A stretch of 64,000 nucleotides of DNA from Paenibacillus sp. PK3_47 (GTDB lineage Bacteria; Bacillota; Bacilli; Paenibacillales; Paenibacillaceae), in the NCBI RefSeq assembly GCF_023520895.1, contig NZ_CP026029.1, positions 4,898,001-4,962,000 on the forward strand. Direction: 5' to 3'. Positions 52,620-64,000 of this stretch are shown here, in pieces. Both the position numbers and the translations under genes were made by a program. The notes beneath the pieces were generated by a model. The model worked only from the letters and a program-made list of their open reading frames with translations, made no database searches and was not told where the DNA came from. Position 1 is the stretch's first letter; every line of letters begins with the position of its first letter.

Positions 52620-53516
52620 ATGAGACACAACCGTTCATTACCCGCTGTTGCTGCAGTTGCAGTGTTAATGCTGACCTTAACCGCCTGTGGCGGCAGTACT
52701 CCCGCAGATGCACCCGGGGAGCCTTCGGCTACCGTGGCGCCGTCTCCGGTGGAGAGCATGTCCCCGCCGTCACCAAGTCCTGCGGCTGCTGAAGAAGCCC
52801 AGGTAATCAGCGGTAGCGGAACCTATGTCGGACAAATCGATAACCATTCCATTGAAATAACGACTGAAGAAGGGCCGACAGCTTTTGAGCTTGGAACTGT
52901 ATCTGATAGTGTGCTTGAAGGATTGGAGATGGACGATCCTGTAGTTTTTGAATATGTGGAAAAAGCTGTGGAAGGTGATCCTTTGGTATTCCAGCGCGTG
53001 CTCTCCAAGCTCGCCAAGGAGGACAATGCCGCCGGTGCAGCACCCGTCAATGACAGCTTGCCGGCAACCAAGAACATTAAGCTTACCCTTGAGGGCATGG
53101 AGGAAGAGAAAACCGCTGCTCTTGTACAGGGAGAGGGCTATGCCCTTTATATGTTTGATTTTTTCACGTTTGACGCATCGGAGAACAAGTTGTCGGTGAA
53201 TGCAGACCCCGATTATTATGCCGAGATCACCAAACTGCCGTCCGACTTTAACCTTGATGCTTTGGAAGAAGAGGGGCGGCAGGAGCTGGCGGCTACAGGT
53301 GAAGTTACAGCGCTCAGCCAGGAAGAGCAAGACGTCCGTTTATCCGGCTCAAGGCTGTTTTTGACCGCAATGGGGCAGGGAATGACGCGTGAGTATATTG
53401 TTAAGGAGGTTGACGGTCAAGGCTACATTGTGAAGCTGAACATTCCGCAGAGAGAGGCTTCGGAGGGCTTTTGGCCGCATGTCTATGCAATGCTCGATTC
53501 CATGGTCAACCGTTAA
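52620..53516 (+). CDS. Hypothetical lipoprotein
   Basis: 298 aa. Signal peptide with lipobox LTLTAC (Cys23), then a Pro/Ser/Ala-rich tether (about 30-65), a small beta-rich domain (about 70-125; GTYVGQIDNHSIEITTEEGP) and a second domain (about 155-298; VQGEGYALYMFDFFTFD, FWPHVYAMLDSMVNR). No family recognised with certainty. It is anchored on the outer face of the membrane. GAGGAGG precedes the ATG, and it ends at a bidirectional terminator. Confidence 0.8.
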   Translation: MRHNRSLPAVAAVAVLMLTLTACGGSTPADAPGEPSATVAPSPVESMSPPSPSPAAAEEAQVISGSGTYVGQIDNHSIEITTEEGPTAFELGTVSDSVLEGLEMDDPVVFEYVEKAVEGDPLVFQRVLSKLAKEDNAAGAAPVNDSLPATKNIKLTLEGMEEEKTAALVQGEGYALYMFDFFTFDASENKLSVNADPDYYAEITKLPSDFNLDALEEEGRQELAATGEVTALSQEEQDVRLSGSRLFLTAMGQGMTREYIVKEVDGQGYIVKLNIPQREASEGFWPHVYAMLDSMVNR

Positions 53517-53531
53517 CTGCTGCTAATTAAG

Positions 53532-53573
53532 AAGGCGCCCAGGATCGACAATAATGTCGTCGGGGCGCCTTTA
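53532..53573. terminator. Bidirectional terminator
   Basis: AAGGCGCCC ... GGGGCGCCTT with an inner GAC/GTC pairing; serves the lipoprotein gene and the converging membrane protein gene. Confidence 0.8.
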
Positions 53574-53600
53574 CTTGTGCCGTTGTACAGCTGCTGCCTC

Positions 53601-54059
53601 TTAAGCTGCATTCACCAGCACAGTGGCAATCATCAGCATAAAGAGCAGGAGGAACAAACCGTTAATAATCGTGCCGATTATCGCAAAGACCTTCTTGCGT
53701 CTGCGCAGCGTCATTCCGATAATACCGGTAACAGCCCCGATGACATTAAGGGCGGCGAGAATCAGTACGGACAACCCCAGATACATAATAGTCTCGGCCG
53801 ATTCGACAAGCACATCGTTGTTCACGTCCAGAACATTTGCGGCATGGAAGCCTACGAATACAAAAGAAACAGCGTAACCGATAAGTGTTACAAGCGCGAT
53901 GATGAATGAGGCAATGCCGGGTCCGGAATGCTTGAAATCCCGTTTGTTCTCCTGGTAGGGATACATCTCTTCTCCATATACCGGCGCTCCCGGCTCCATT
54001 TCATTCTTGAAGCGCGGATCATCAGGCGGGTCTTGTTTTGACGGAGGAATATAGTCCAT
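53601..54059 (-). CDS. Small membrane protein (DUF4190-like)
   Basis: 152 aa. A 50-residue hydrophilic, Pro-rich N-terminus (DYIPPSKQDPPDDPRF) is followed by three hydrophobic segments: IASFIIALVTLIGYAVSFVF, MYLGLSVLILAALNVIGAVT and FAIIGTIINGLFLLLFMLMI. This form matches DUF4190/DUF308-like proteins of Bacillales, function unknown. ATG 54059 is chosen for AAGGAG eight bases upstream. Confidence 0.75.
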   Translation of the reverse strand: MDYIPPSKQDPPDDPRFKNEMEPGAPVYGEEMYPYQENKRDFKHSGPGIASFIIALVTLIGYAVSFVFVGFHAANVLDVNNDVLVESAETIMYLGLSVLILAALNVIGAVTGIIGMTLRRRKKVFAIIGTIINGLFLLLFMLMIATVLVNAA

Positions 54060-54220
54060 AGGGTGCACTCCTTGTGAATGAGATTACTTATAATAACCAC
54101 TTTTCCATAATAATGATGCAAAAGCAAGCCTAAAGCCGTAAATACAGCAGTCCCTGTGGAAATTAATCATGCCGATAGGTTAAGATAGGGGAAGTCCATT
54201 CATAAGGAGTGTAACGATCC

Positions 54221-54598
54221 ATGCAGCGTAGATTTATGGTCTGGGGAGCTGTACTGGCGATGCTGTCAGTCGGGATAGGCGCATTTGGAGCGCATATGCT
54301 GGAGTCTGTCCTCAGCGAACATTATATGCAGGTATATGAGACGGGAGTGCAATACCATATGGTGCATGCGCTTGGCCTGATGATCATCGCGCTGGTTGCG
54401 GGCCAGTGGGGAGAGAGCAGACGCCTGCGCTGGGCGGGCAATCTGATTATACTGGGGATCATTCTTTTCTCCGGCAGTCTGTATGTATTAAGCATCAGCG
54501 GAATCAAAGTTCTCGGCGCCATTACCCCGTTGGGCGGTGTGGCCTTTATTGCCGGATGGATTTGCCTGGCAGTGGAAGCCTTTTCGCGGAAACCGTGA
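54221..54598 (+). CDS. ywdK: DUF423 family membrane protein (YwdK-like)
   Basis: 125 aa with four hydrophobic helices and the family signature GIGAFGAHMLE (about 19-29) and YETGVQYHMVHALGLM. C-terminal ITPLGGVAFIAGWICLA is also typical. ATAAGGAG precedes the ATG. Function not established; monocistronic, ending at a bidirectional terminator. Confidence 0.9.
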   Translation: MQRRFMVWGAVLAMLSVGIGAFGAHMLESVLSEHYMQVYETGVQYHMVHALGLMIIALVAGQWGESRRLRWAGNLIILGIILFSGSLYVLSISGIKVLGAITPLGGVAFIAGWICLAVEAFSRKP

Positions 54599-54626
54599 GA
54601 TCAGACCGGATATCCCGGATAATAAC

Positions 54627-54671
54627 AAAAAAGCACCTGCCTGTGGAAACATTCCAAGGAGGTGCTTTTTT
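54627..54671. terminator. Bidirectional terminator
   Basis: AAAAAAGCACCT ... AGGTGCTTTTTT, 12-base stem with A- and T-runs on either side. Confidence 0.85.
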
Positions 54672-54691
54672 GTATGCCTCAGTACCTGATT

Positions 54692-55186
54692 CTACATAAA
54701 TTCGTCAATTTCATTAAGCTTAAACGTGTACACCTGCTTCTCGTCTACATGATAGACACTGATCGAGTTGGCTGCTTCATCAAAATTCAAAATCCGGCAG
54801 GGCATGGATACCTGCTTGCCCGGACGGTTCGTTCTGAGGCGGACCAGCTGGTTGTTCTGAATATATTGCCTGATCCTGCCAAAGATATCCGGAGCGCTGT
54901 CCCGGGGCGGCTGCTGATCCGGCTGCTTCCCGGCCTGCTTGGCGGGTACTGTAAATGAAGCGGGCGGTGCAGATTCCTGATTCAGGGCCAGCTTGGCGGA
55001 ACGGAGCAGCGTGTCGATGGTTCTGCCCAGCTCAAGACCTGATTTAATGTTGAAATCCGCAATTTTGTCGCTGTTATTCAATATTTCCAGTAAATATTGC
55101 AGTGCAAGCGGGTTGGTACGGGCATTAATCAGGATGTCGACGTTAAACAAATAGTTGCCGTCCGTGTGTTGTAGTTTTTTGTCCAT
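54692..55186 (-). CDS. Hypothetical protein
   Basis: 164 aa, soluble. An N-terminal helical region (about 10-65; VDILINARTNPLALQYLLEI, SGLELGRTIDTLLRSAKLAL), a Pro/Gln linker (about 72-95) and a C-terminal beta-rich region (about 100-164; QLVRLRTNRPGKQVSMPCRI, ISVYHVDEKQVYTFKLNEID), which might be an Sm- or PilZ-like barrel. I do not recognise the family. GGGGGA precedes ATG. Converges on the DUF423 gene. Confidence 0.7.
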   Translation of the reverse strand: MDKKLQHTDGNYLFNVDILINARTNPLALQYLLEILNNSDKIADFNIKSGLELGRTIDTLLRSAKLALNQESAPPASFTVPAKQAGKQPDQQPPRDSAPDIFGRIRQYIQNNQLVRLRTNRPGKQVSMPCRILNFDEAANSISVYHVDEKQVYTFKLNEIDEFM

Positions 55187-55392
55187 TAATCCCCCAGCTT
55201 TTCCATAAACACATTTCTTAAAGTATATAAACTATACCATTAAATAAACAATAATCATACTACCGGTTTCCTGGTTATAAAGTGCAGTATATACCGTTTC
55301 TTTCCATGGGAAATAGAGTTATCTGTCCACACGGGCCTCCAGGAGACAGCATACAAATACATCGTGTACTGTGAATAAAGGAGGAGCTGCCA

Positions 55393-55695
55393 TTGGTTAC
55401 GATAGAGCCTGTCAAAGTGGGGGATCATACGCTGGTTGGTGTCGAGGTCAAGCTTCCTAAAACAACGCTGCTTACCATCAGCACAAGCCGGGGTTATATT
55501 ATGTGCGGGGCACTTGATGTAGGCCTGCTCAACGAAAAGCTTAGTGACCGCCAGATTATTGCCGCCAGGGCTGTAGGTGTGCGTACACTGCCGCAACTGC
55601 TTGCAGCACCGCTCGAATCTGTTACGACTGAGGCGGAGAAAATGGGCATTGTTCCCGGCATGACCGGTGCGGATGCACTGCTTCTCATGCTTTAA
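55393..55695 (+). CDS. yunC: YunC family (DUF1805) protein
   Basis: 100 aa. DUF1805 signature: VKLPKTTLLTISTSRGYIMC and GALDVGLLNEKLSDRQIIAA, then ARAVGVRTLPQLLAAPLESV. Start codon is TTG 55393, with GGAGG eight bases upstream. Function unknown; a small alpha/beta protein. A strong terminator follows. Confidence 0.9.
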   Translation: MVTIEPVKVGDHTLVGVEVKLPKTTLLTISTSRGYIMCGALDVGLLNEKLSDRQIIAARAVGVRTLPQLLAAPLESVTTEAEKMGIVPGMTGADALLLML

Positions 55696-55722
55696 TTGTG
55701 TTTTGGCTATATACGTCAGATG

Positions 55723-55745
55723 AAGGGACCGCAAGGTCCCTTTTT
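55723..55745 (+). terminator. Terminator of yunC
   Basis: AAGGGACC-GCAA-GGTCCCTTTTT. Confidence 0.9.
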
Positions 55746-55952
55746 GGCGTTGCAGATCCGGGGCATAAGGTAAGGAATCTTGGTCATCCTACGGAAGAGG
55801 ACATGCTTTTCATCAAGGCGATATTATGGCTGCCCGGCGAACTCCTTTTTGTTTCGTCATACAAGCAAAAGGGTAAATTCAATATAGACAATTGCACAGC
55901 CGGGCAATGGATCAACTGCCGGCTAATCTATGGATAAGGAAGGGATCAACCA

Positions 55953-56414
55953 ATGGCTAAAGCAACTAACAAGGTAGATACTGCATCTTTGGAACAACTA
56001 CTTAACCGCGAGGTCGCTAACTTTAATGTATTGTACGTCAAAATTCACAACTATCACTGGTACGTAAAAGGCGAACAGTTCTTCGCCCTGCATGTGAAGT
56101 TTGAAGAGCTGTACGATGACATTACACTGAAGATGGACGAAGTCGCTGAACGCCTGCTGGCGATCAAAGGCAGCCCGGCTGCAACCATGAAGGAATATCT
56201 GGAGATTTCCACAATCCAGGAAGCAACAGGCAAAGAGGATACACGCGGCATGGTTCAGACTCTGATTGAGGACTTTGCCACCGTATCTGAAGAGCTGACA
56301 GAAGGCATCGAGCTTGCTGAAGAAGCCAGCGATCAGCCGACCGCCGACCTGCTCACAGGAATCCGTGCAGATCTCGAGAAACATCAATGGATGCTGCGTG
56401 CGTTCCTCGGCTAA
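55953..56414 (+). CDS. dps: Dps-family ferritin-like DNA-protection protein
   Basis: 153 aa. Four-helix Dps fold with ferroxidase residues in NYHWYVKGEQFFALHVKFEE (about 32-51; His33, His45 region) and DEVAERLLAIKG. It forms 12-mers that oxidise and store iron with hydrogen peroxide and shield DNA. GATAAGGAAGGG lies upstream of ATG. No clear PerR box was found in the 200 bases before it. A terminator follows. Confidence 0.93.
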   Translation: MAKATNKVDTASLEQLLNREVANFNVLYVKIHNYHWYVKGEQFFALHVKFEELYDDITLKMDEVAERLLAIKGSPAATMKEYLEISTIQEATGKEDTRGMVQTLIEDFATVSEELTEGIELAEEASDQPTADLLTGIRADLEKHQWMLRAFLG

Positions 56415-56456
56415 GCTATTCATTGCACACCCGGACCTGTTCATAATAATAAATAG

Positions 56457-56485
56457 AGCCTCCCGAGCGGAGGCTTTATTTTTTT
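56457..56485 (+). terminator. Terminator of dps
   Basis: AGCCTCC / GGAGGCT stem followed by TTATTTTTTT. Confidence 0.9.
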
Positions 56486-56599
56486 GAGCGGGAGCTGCTC
56501 ATGCAGGACAGAGATTTGGCCTGATTTGTAGACTTTTGCAGCAGGCGATATAATTCTTAGGTGTGAATGCATGTTTATTAATGAAGGGAGTGGGTAACC

Positions 56600-57172
56600 T
56601 TGAACGCTAACCCTGTAGCACTGAAAGAATGGGCGTCAGCTATACGGGCGCTGAAAGAGGGCCGGCAGATTATGCTTATGCGCAAAGGGGGAATAGCGGA
56701 AGAAACGAAGCGTTTTGAGCTGAAAAGCCACTCGTTTTATCTGTATCCTACGTATGAGCACCAGCGTCCGGAGCTGCTGAAGGAGCAGTACCGTCATCTT
56801 GTGGGCGATACGCTCGGGGAGATGGATGCAAACGCCGCTGAGATCGGTCTTACGGCTTACGCAGAGGCAGTACATGATCTGGAGATTCATGACCTGGAAC
56901 AGCTGGAGCTGCTCTATCCTTATCATATCTGGAGTGAAGGGCTGGCTGCCGAAAGACTGCGCTGGAAGGCCAAGGAACCGCTGCATGTACTTTTGCTGCG
57001 CGTATATGTTCCGGAATCCCCGGTATCTGTGGAGATACTGCCGGAATACTCCGGCTGCCGCTCCTGGATTGAGCTGGGGGCACCGCCGGAATCCGGCAGC
57101 CTGCGCCCGGTTTTGGATGACGAAACCTTTAACCGCAAGGTGGCTGACATCCTCTCTGCCCTGGGAAGGTAA
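56600..57172 (+). CDS. DUF1802 family protein
   Basis: 190 aa, soluble. Family marks are LKEWASAIRALKEGRQIMLM with RKGGIAEETKRFEL at the N-terminus and FYLYPTYEHQRPELLKEQYR. TTG 56600 behind GAAGGGAGTGGG is the start. Family function unknown. It stands directly upstream of the suf promoter but there is a long AT-rich gap (230 bases), so it is not part of that operon. Confidence 0.85.
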   Translation: MNANPVALKEWASAIRALKEGRQIMLMRKGGIAEETKRFELKSHSFYLYPTYEHQRPELLKEQYRHLVGDTLGEMDANAAEIGLTAYAEAVHDLEIHDLEQLELLYPYHIWSEGLAAERLRWKAKEPLHVLLLRVYVPESPVSVEILPEYSGCRSWIELGAPPESGSLRPVLDDETFNRKVADILSALGR

Positions 57173-57261
57173 CCTTTGTGCAGCAAACACTGGACAAGGA
57201 TGACAGGCGCGAAAATTGTAAATAGATATTTGTAAAAAAACATGCTTTGTAATAAAATTAG

Positions 57262-57299
57262 TGAGAATCATTGATAATCACTATGTTTTATTTTATAAT
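57262..57299 (+). promoter_or_regulatory. suf operon promoter with Fur-box-like sequence
   Basis: TTGATA (57271-57276), 17-base spacer, TATAAT (57294-57299). The -35 lies inside TGAGAATCATTGATAATCA (57262-57280), which resembles the Fur box built from GATAAT/ATTATC units. Iron-dependent repression of suf is suggested. Confidence 0.65.
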
Positions 57300-57403
57300 T
57301 ATTACAATCTGAGAAAAATTATAATTGTGCAGGCCATCAGGGATATCCTGTTACAATACAACTTTCTGGTTTCGCAAATTGATTAGTGGAGGGAATAATA
57401 ATT

Positions 57404-58186
57404 ATGGCAGCAGATTTTGTCATTGAGGGACTGAAAGCGACGATTGAAGGAAAAGAAATTCTGAAGGGAATTAACCTTCAAATGAAGGGTGGAGAAATCC
57501 ACGCGATCATGGGACCGAACGGTACCGGTAAAAGTACACTGGCATCGGCACTTATGGGTCATCCTAAATATGAAGTAACTGAAGGCACTGCAGTGCTGGA
57601 CGGTGAAGACCTGCTGGAGATGGCTGTTGACGAGCGCGCACGTGCAGGCCTGTTCCTGGCTATGCAGTATCCAAGCGAAATTGCCGGAGTAACCAACTCC
57701 GACTTCCTGCGCAGTGCAATCAATTCCCGCCGCGAAGAAGGCAACGAAATTTCCCTGATCCGCTTTATCCGTCAGATGGAAGCAAAGATGAAGGAGCTGG
57801 AGATGAATCCGGAATTCCTGCACCGCTACCTGAACGAAGGCTTCTCCGGCGGTGAGAAGAAGCGTAACGAAATCCTTCAAATGATGATGCTGGATCCGAA
57901 GATCGTTATTCTTGACGAAATTGACTCCGGCCTTGATATTGATGCACTCAAAATTGTTGCCGAGGGCGTGAACGCTATGCGCAGCCCTGAACGTGGTTTC
58001 CTTGTTATTACCCACTACCAGCGTCTTTTGAACTACATCAAACCGGATTTTGTCCATGTTATGATGCAGGGACGTATTGTGAAATCCGGCGGACCTGAGC
58101 TTGCAGAACGTCTGGAAGCAGAAGGCTACGAATGGGTGAAGGAAGAGCTCGGCATTGAAGATGAAACTGTAGGTCAAGAAGCTTAA
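57404..58186 (+). CDS. sufC: Fe-S cluster assembly ATPase SufC
   Basis: 260 aa. ABC-type ATPase of the SufBCD scaffold: Walker A GPNGTGKST (about 37-45), signature FSGGEKKRNEILQMMML, Walker B IVILDEIDSGLDIDAL, H-loop ITHYQR. First gene of sufCDSUB; GGAGGG is 10 bases before ATG 57404. An upstream in-frame GTG would add six residues but overlaps the ribosome site. Confidence 0.96.
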   Translation: MAADFVIEGLKATIEGKEILKGINLQMKGGEIHAIMGPNGTGKSTLASALMGHPKYEVTEGTAVLDGEDLLEMAVDERARAGLFLAMQYPSEIAGVTNSDFLRSAINSRREEGNEISLIRFIRQMEAKMKELEMNPEFLHRYLNEGFSGGEKKRNEILQMMMLDPKIVILDEIDSGLDIDALKIVAEGVNAMRSPERGFLVITHYQRLLNYIKPDFVHVMMQGRIVKSGGPELAERLEAEGYEWVKEELGIEDETVGQEA

Positions 58187-58214
58187 GAAGACGCCAGGAA
58201 GGAGGAAACCACTT

Positions 58215-61163
<2,949 letters not shown>

Positions 61164-61182
61164 AACTAAGGAGGCTGACACC

Positions 61183-62580
61183 ATGGCTAAGAAAGCGCCT
61201 GATATGGAGGAATACCAGTACGGGTTCCGTGATGAGCACAAGTCAATATTTCAGTCTGGTAAAGGACTCACGGAAGAAATCGTCCGGGAAATCTCCGCAA
61301 TCAAAAATGAGCCGGAGTGGATGCTGAATTTCCGTCTCAAGGCTCTGGAGCAATTCCGTAAGATGCCGATGCCAAAATGGGGCGGCAATCTGGATGATTT
61401 GGATTTTGACGATATTCAATATTATGTAAGACCTTCCGAGAAGCAAGGGAAGACCTGGGAAGAGGTTCCTTCCGAAATCAAGGAAACCTTTGACAAGCTG
61501 GGTATTCCGGAAGCGGAGCAAAAGTTTCTGGCCGGTGTCTCGGCACAGTACGAATCTGAGGTAGTTTATCACAGCATGCAGAAGAATCTTGAAGATCAAG
61601 GGGTTATCTTCACGGATACCGATACTGCGCTGCGTGAGCACCCTGAGCTGTTCAAGAAATTCTTCGGTACAATAATTCCTCCGGCAGATAACAAGTTTGC
61701 CGCGCTTAACAGCGCAGTATGGTCCGGCGGCAGCTTCATCTATGTGCCAAAAGGCGTGAAATGCGAAGTGCCTCTGCAGGCTTACTTCCGCATCAACTCT
61801 GAGAACATGGGACAATTCGAGCGTACGCTGATCCTTGCTGATGAAGACAGCTTTGTACACTATGTAGAAGGCTGTACAGCACCGATCTACAGCACGAACT
61901 CCCTGCACAGTGCCGTTGTAGAAATTCTGTGCATGAAGAATGCCCGTGTCCGTTATACAACGATTCAGAACTGGGCACCTAACATTTATAATCTCGTTAC
62001 CAAACGTGCGGTAGCCGAAGAGAATGCCACCATGGAATGGGTGGACGGAAACATCGGCTCCAAGCTGACGATGAAATATCCTGCGGTTGTACTTAAAGGC
62101 CGCGGAGCGAAGGGGTCGGTATTGTCCATTGCGGTAGCAGGCAAAGACCAGCACCAGGATGCAGGCGCCAAAATGATTCACCTGGCTCCGGACACGACTT
62201 CCACCATCGTATCGAAATCGATCAGCAAGCATGGCGGCAAGGTAACTTACCGCGGTCTCGCTTCCTTCGGCCGTCAGGCGGAAGGCGCCAAAGCAAACAT
62301 CAAGTGCGATACGCTCATTCTGGATAATGAGTCCACCTCGGACACCATTCCATACAATGAGATTATGAACGATAACATCATCCTTGAGCATGAAGCAACG
62401 GTATCCAAGGTTTCTGAAGAGCAGCTGTTCTACCTCATGAGCCGCGGTCTTAGCGAAGCTGACGCCACACAGATGATTATTATGGGCTTCATCGAGCCGT
62501 TCACCAAAGAACTGCCGATGGAATACGCCGTAGAAATGAACCGTCTCATCAAATTCGAGATGGAAGGCTCTATCGGTTAA
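61183..62580 (+). CDS. sufB: Fe-S cluster assembly scaffold SufB
   Basis: 465 aa. Beta-helix scaffold forming SufBC2D. N-terminal [19 protein letters not shown], central [20 protein letters not shown] and C-terminal [20 protein letters not shown] are highly conserved. AAGGAGG precedes ATG; 19 bases follow sufU. Last gene of the operon, ended by a strong terminator. Confidence 0.97.
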   Translation: MAKKAPDMEEYQYGFRDEHKSIFQSGKGLTEEIVREISAIKNEPEWMLNFRLKALEQFRKMPMPKWGGNLDDLDFDDIQYYVRPSEKQGKTWEEVPSEIKETFDKLGIPEAEQKFLAGVSAQYESEVVYHSMQKNLEDQGVIFTDTDTALREHPELFKKFFGTIIPPADNKFAALNSAVWSGGSFIYVPKGVKCEVPLQAYFRINSENMGQFERTLILADEDSFVHYVEGCTAPIYSTNSLHSAVVEILCMKNARVRYTTIQNWAPNIYNLVTKRAVAEENATMEWVDGNIGSKLTMKYPAVVLKGRGAKGSVLSIAVAGKDQHQDAGAKMIHLAPDTTSTIVSKSISKHGGKVTYRGLASFGRQAEGAKANIKCDTLILDNESTSDTIPYNEIMNDNIILEHEATVSKVSEEQLFYLMSRGLSEADATQMIIMGFIEPFTKELPMEYAVEMNRLIKFEMEGSIG

Positions 62581-62623
62581 GGTTGCCCAGTAAGCAGCCT
62601 CCGGTATTTATACAGTAACATGC

Positions 62624-62685
62624 AAATACGTGTCCGCAGCACTCTTGGGTCTATTGTAACCAGGAGGCCGGACACGTATTTTTTT
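62624..62685 (+). terminator. Terminator of the suf operon
   Basis: AAATACGTGTCCG ... CGGACACGTATTTTTTT, with a 30-base loop. Confidence 0.85.
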
Positions 62686-62796
62686 CACCCGGATAATTGG
62701 TTAAAAGGAATAAGCAGAAGGGGACGTGCGTACGGGCAGAGCTGGTACGTGGATGATAATAGGCGGGAAGGCAGGATACAGGCGGACAGACAAAAA

Positions 62797-62982
62797 TCAG
62801 ATTGCTTTAAAACGCTTTATGGTCCATACCGGAAAAGTGAACTCACCGTTGTCTGTTATGATCGTACAATTTTCAGACTGGCTGCTGTGCTTGCATACAC
62901 CCCTGTAGGTTTCTCCGCTGATCAGGTGGATTTGAAGCGGTATTCTCTCAGCAATGGCCTGACGTAAATGATTTATATTCAT
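62797..62982 (-). CDS. Small Sm/Hfq-like hypothetical protein
   Basis: 61 aa. ATG with GGGAGAATCATACT upstream on the minus strand. The pattern of an N-terminal helix (NINHLRQAIAERI) followed by strands PLQIHLISGETYRGV, CTIITDNGEFTFP and WTIKRFKAI is like a minimal Sm fold (compare Hfq), but the Hfq signature is missing. It overlaps plus-strand frames that lack ribosome sites. An RNA-binding role is only a guess. Confidence 0.6.
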   Translation of the reverse strand: MNINHLRQAIAERIPLQIHLISGETYRGVCKHSSQSENCTIITDNGEFTFPVWTIKRFKAI

Positions 62983-63067
62983 AGTATGATTCTCCCTGAA
63001 AAAGCTCCGGATTATTATAAAGTTTAATTAAACACCTGACTGGGTATCTACACGCAAAAATATAAAA

Positions 63068-63096
63068 TTGACAAACTTGTAACATTAGCATGTACA
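63068..63096 (+). promoter_or_regulatory. Possible promoter of the 63224 gene
   Basis: TTGACA (63068-63073) with TGTACA 17 bases on, or TACAAC 19 bases on. Confidence 0.4.
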
Positions 63097-63223
63097 ACAT
63101 ACAAAAATTGCTGTATTGTTAAAGGTAACTTAATTGGTGTGATTAATACACAAAAGGAGGGTTTCCACCTAGAATCGGCAGGAGCCCCTTTCTTACATTA
63201 TTTTAGGTAGATCGGAGTGTTAG

Positions 63224-63637
63224 ATGAATGAAATAAAAGCACTGTTGCACAATTACCGGGTGATTGAAGAGCGGGTTATTGTATTCATTATTCAACATTC
63301 GGGTGTTGAGTATGTACAAGAATCGGATAAAGTTGTTGAAGGCGGAGCATTTGCCTGGACTAGCCTAGGAGCGGAACACCAGATCCTTCAGGACGAGCTG
63401 TGGTCAGACTATGTTACAATCTCTGAATCCGCACGTGAAAGACTTCAACAAGCTGACAGTCAACATCTGGCTGACTTTGACCTGAGTTGTGAAAGAGTGC
63501 GCAGTTTTATAAAACAAGATGATGTGCTGCTGGTATCCACGTTAGAGGCAGCGGCCGAAGCAGCCAAGATTGAACTTGATTTGCAGAAGTATCTGATTGC
63601 CCAGCCTTACCACGCCATTTTATCAAAAGCGGAATAG
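63224..63637 (+). CDS. Hypothetical protein
   Basis: 137 aa, acidic, largely helical and soluble (EIKALLHNYRVIEERVIVFI, DYVTISESARERLQQADSQH, STLEAAAEAAKIELDLQKYL). GATCGGAGTG precedes ATG. No family recognised. The gene has its own promoter-like sequence and terminator, with a leader of about 130 bases. One Cys (DLSCERVRSF). Confidence 0.7.
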   Translation: MNEIKALLHNYRVIEERVIVFIIQHSGVEYVQESDKVVEGGAFAWTSLGAEHQILQDELWSDYVTISESARERLQQADSQHLADFDLSCERVRSFIKQDDVLLVSTLEAAAEAAKIELDLQKYLIAQPYHAILSKAE

Positions 63638-64000
63638 AATGATCATAGCTTATAAGCTATACCGATAATATGTGTCCGCAGCCGCCTTTTAACATTTAAG
63701 GTAGGCTGCCGGGCACTTTTTTATTTATCTGCATTGAAAATTACAGATTTACGGGTGATGAATCTTGCTTAGGCTTAATCCTGAAGGATATGCGAGGAAA
63801 CAGGAGCAATTAAAGATATGGCGGCCTTTTCTTATCTCTTTAAGCCGTCTTTCTTAGGGATAATCGGGAATACGGCGCTTTCTACGCTTTGCCGCATTAA
63901 AATAGGGATGATAAACTGCATAAAGTCACTAAAATGGAAGCGCTAAAAAACATGGCTTGCGATGACAGCTTTTGCTACTTCGCAAGCCAAACTTATGCCG
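63638..64000. other. End of window without a recognised gene
   Basis: 363 bases. A terminator for the previous gene at 63672-63722, and near the edge a GGCTTGCG / CGCAAGCC stem-loop (63954-63988) that may belong to a gene outside the window. No reading frame seen. Confidence 0.6.
63672..63722 (+). terminator. Terminator of the 63224 gene
   Basis: GTGTCCGCAGCC / GGCTGCCGGGCAC stem with one mismatch, followed by TTTTTT. Confidence 0.8.

Noticed and set aside
55698-55937. 79-codon frame between yunC and dps
   Set aside because: Begins inside the yunC terminator, lacks a ribosome site and has no family resemblance.
62620-62967. Plus-strand frame after sufB
   Set aside because: It starts in the suf terminator, has no ribosome site and lies opposite the better-supported 61-aa gene.

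Overview
The window looks like a chromosome segment of a Paenibacillus-type, spore-forming Firmicute. Supporting signs are strong AGGAGG ribosome sites, a sufCDSUB operon in the Bacillales order, the sporulation genes spoVR and yhbH, an SLH-anchored amylopullulanase, a YunC protein and abundant hairpin-forming intergenic repeats. This assignment is inference from gene content; no 16S rRNA or tRNA gene is present.

Layout. 1-2.0 kb: the end of a low-GC type I restriction-modification operon (hsdM fragment, hsdS) abutting a spoVR gene that has lost its 3' part. 2.8-4.4 kb: a small toxin-antitoxin-like pair and a membrane-anchored orphan. 4.5-7.9 kb: a response regulator, a histidine kinase and a two-gene ABC exporter of the bacitracin/lantibiotic-resistance type. 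8.2-12.1 kb: a soluble PAS kinase, PhnA, DegV and an AraC/GyrI-like regulator. 12.2-36.4 kb: a starch/maltodextrin locus. 36.6-39.1 kb: an AraC regulator and a GH4 glycosidase. 39.1-40.2 kb: gene-free repeat DNA with an 11-copy 51-bp tandem array. 40.3-41.4 kb: yhbH. 41.5-49.9 kb: a giant DUF11-repeat protein in two overlapping frames. 50-57 kb: housekeeping and hypothetical genes (methyltransferase, amidohydrolase, lipoprotein, small membrane proteins, YunC, Dps, DUF1802). 57.4-62.6 kb: sufCDSUB. 62.8-63.6 kb: two small orphans.

The maltodextrin locus forms a complete pathway. A 2569-aa surface enzyme with both pullulanase and alpha-amylase domains would cut starch or pullulan outside the cell. 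MalE/MdxE with MdxFG would import the dextrins; no ATPase gene is present, so a shared MsmX-type ATPase is implied. A neopullulanase-type enzyme, oligo-1,6-glucosidase, maltose phosphorylase and beta-phosphoglucomutase would turn them into glucose and glucose-6-phosphate. A LacI-family repressor sits in the middle, and six GCAAACGNTT-type operators lie upstream of it and of its likely targets, next to cre-like sites. A chemoreceptor follows the transporter.

The most unusual observations are: (1) the 51-bp array, whose units fold into a 22-nt hairpin with compensatory changes and which has a solitary relative 36 kb away; (2) a DUF11 giant gene whose only well-placed start is ATT behind a strong ribosome site; (3) tandemly duplicated inverted-repeat modules abutting the ribosome site of two maltodextrin genes; and (4) a restriction system fused to a truncated spoVR.
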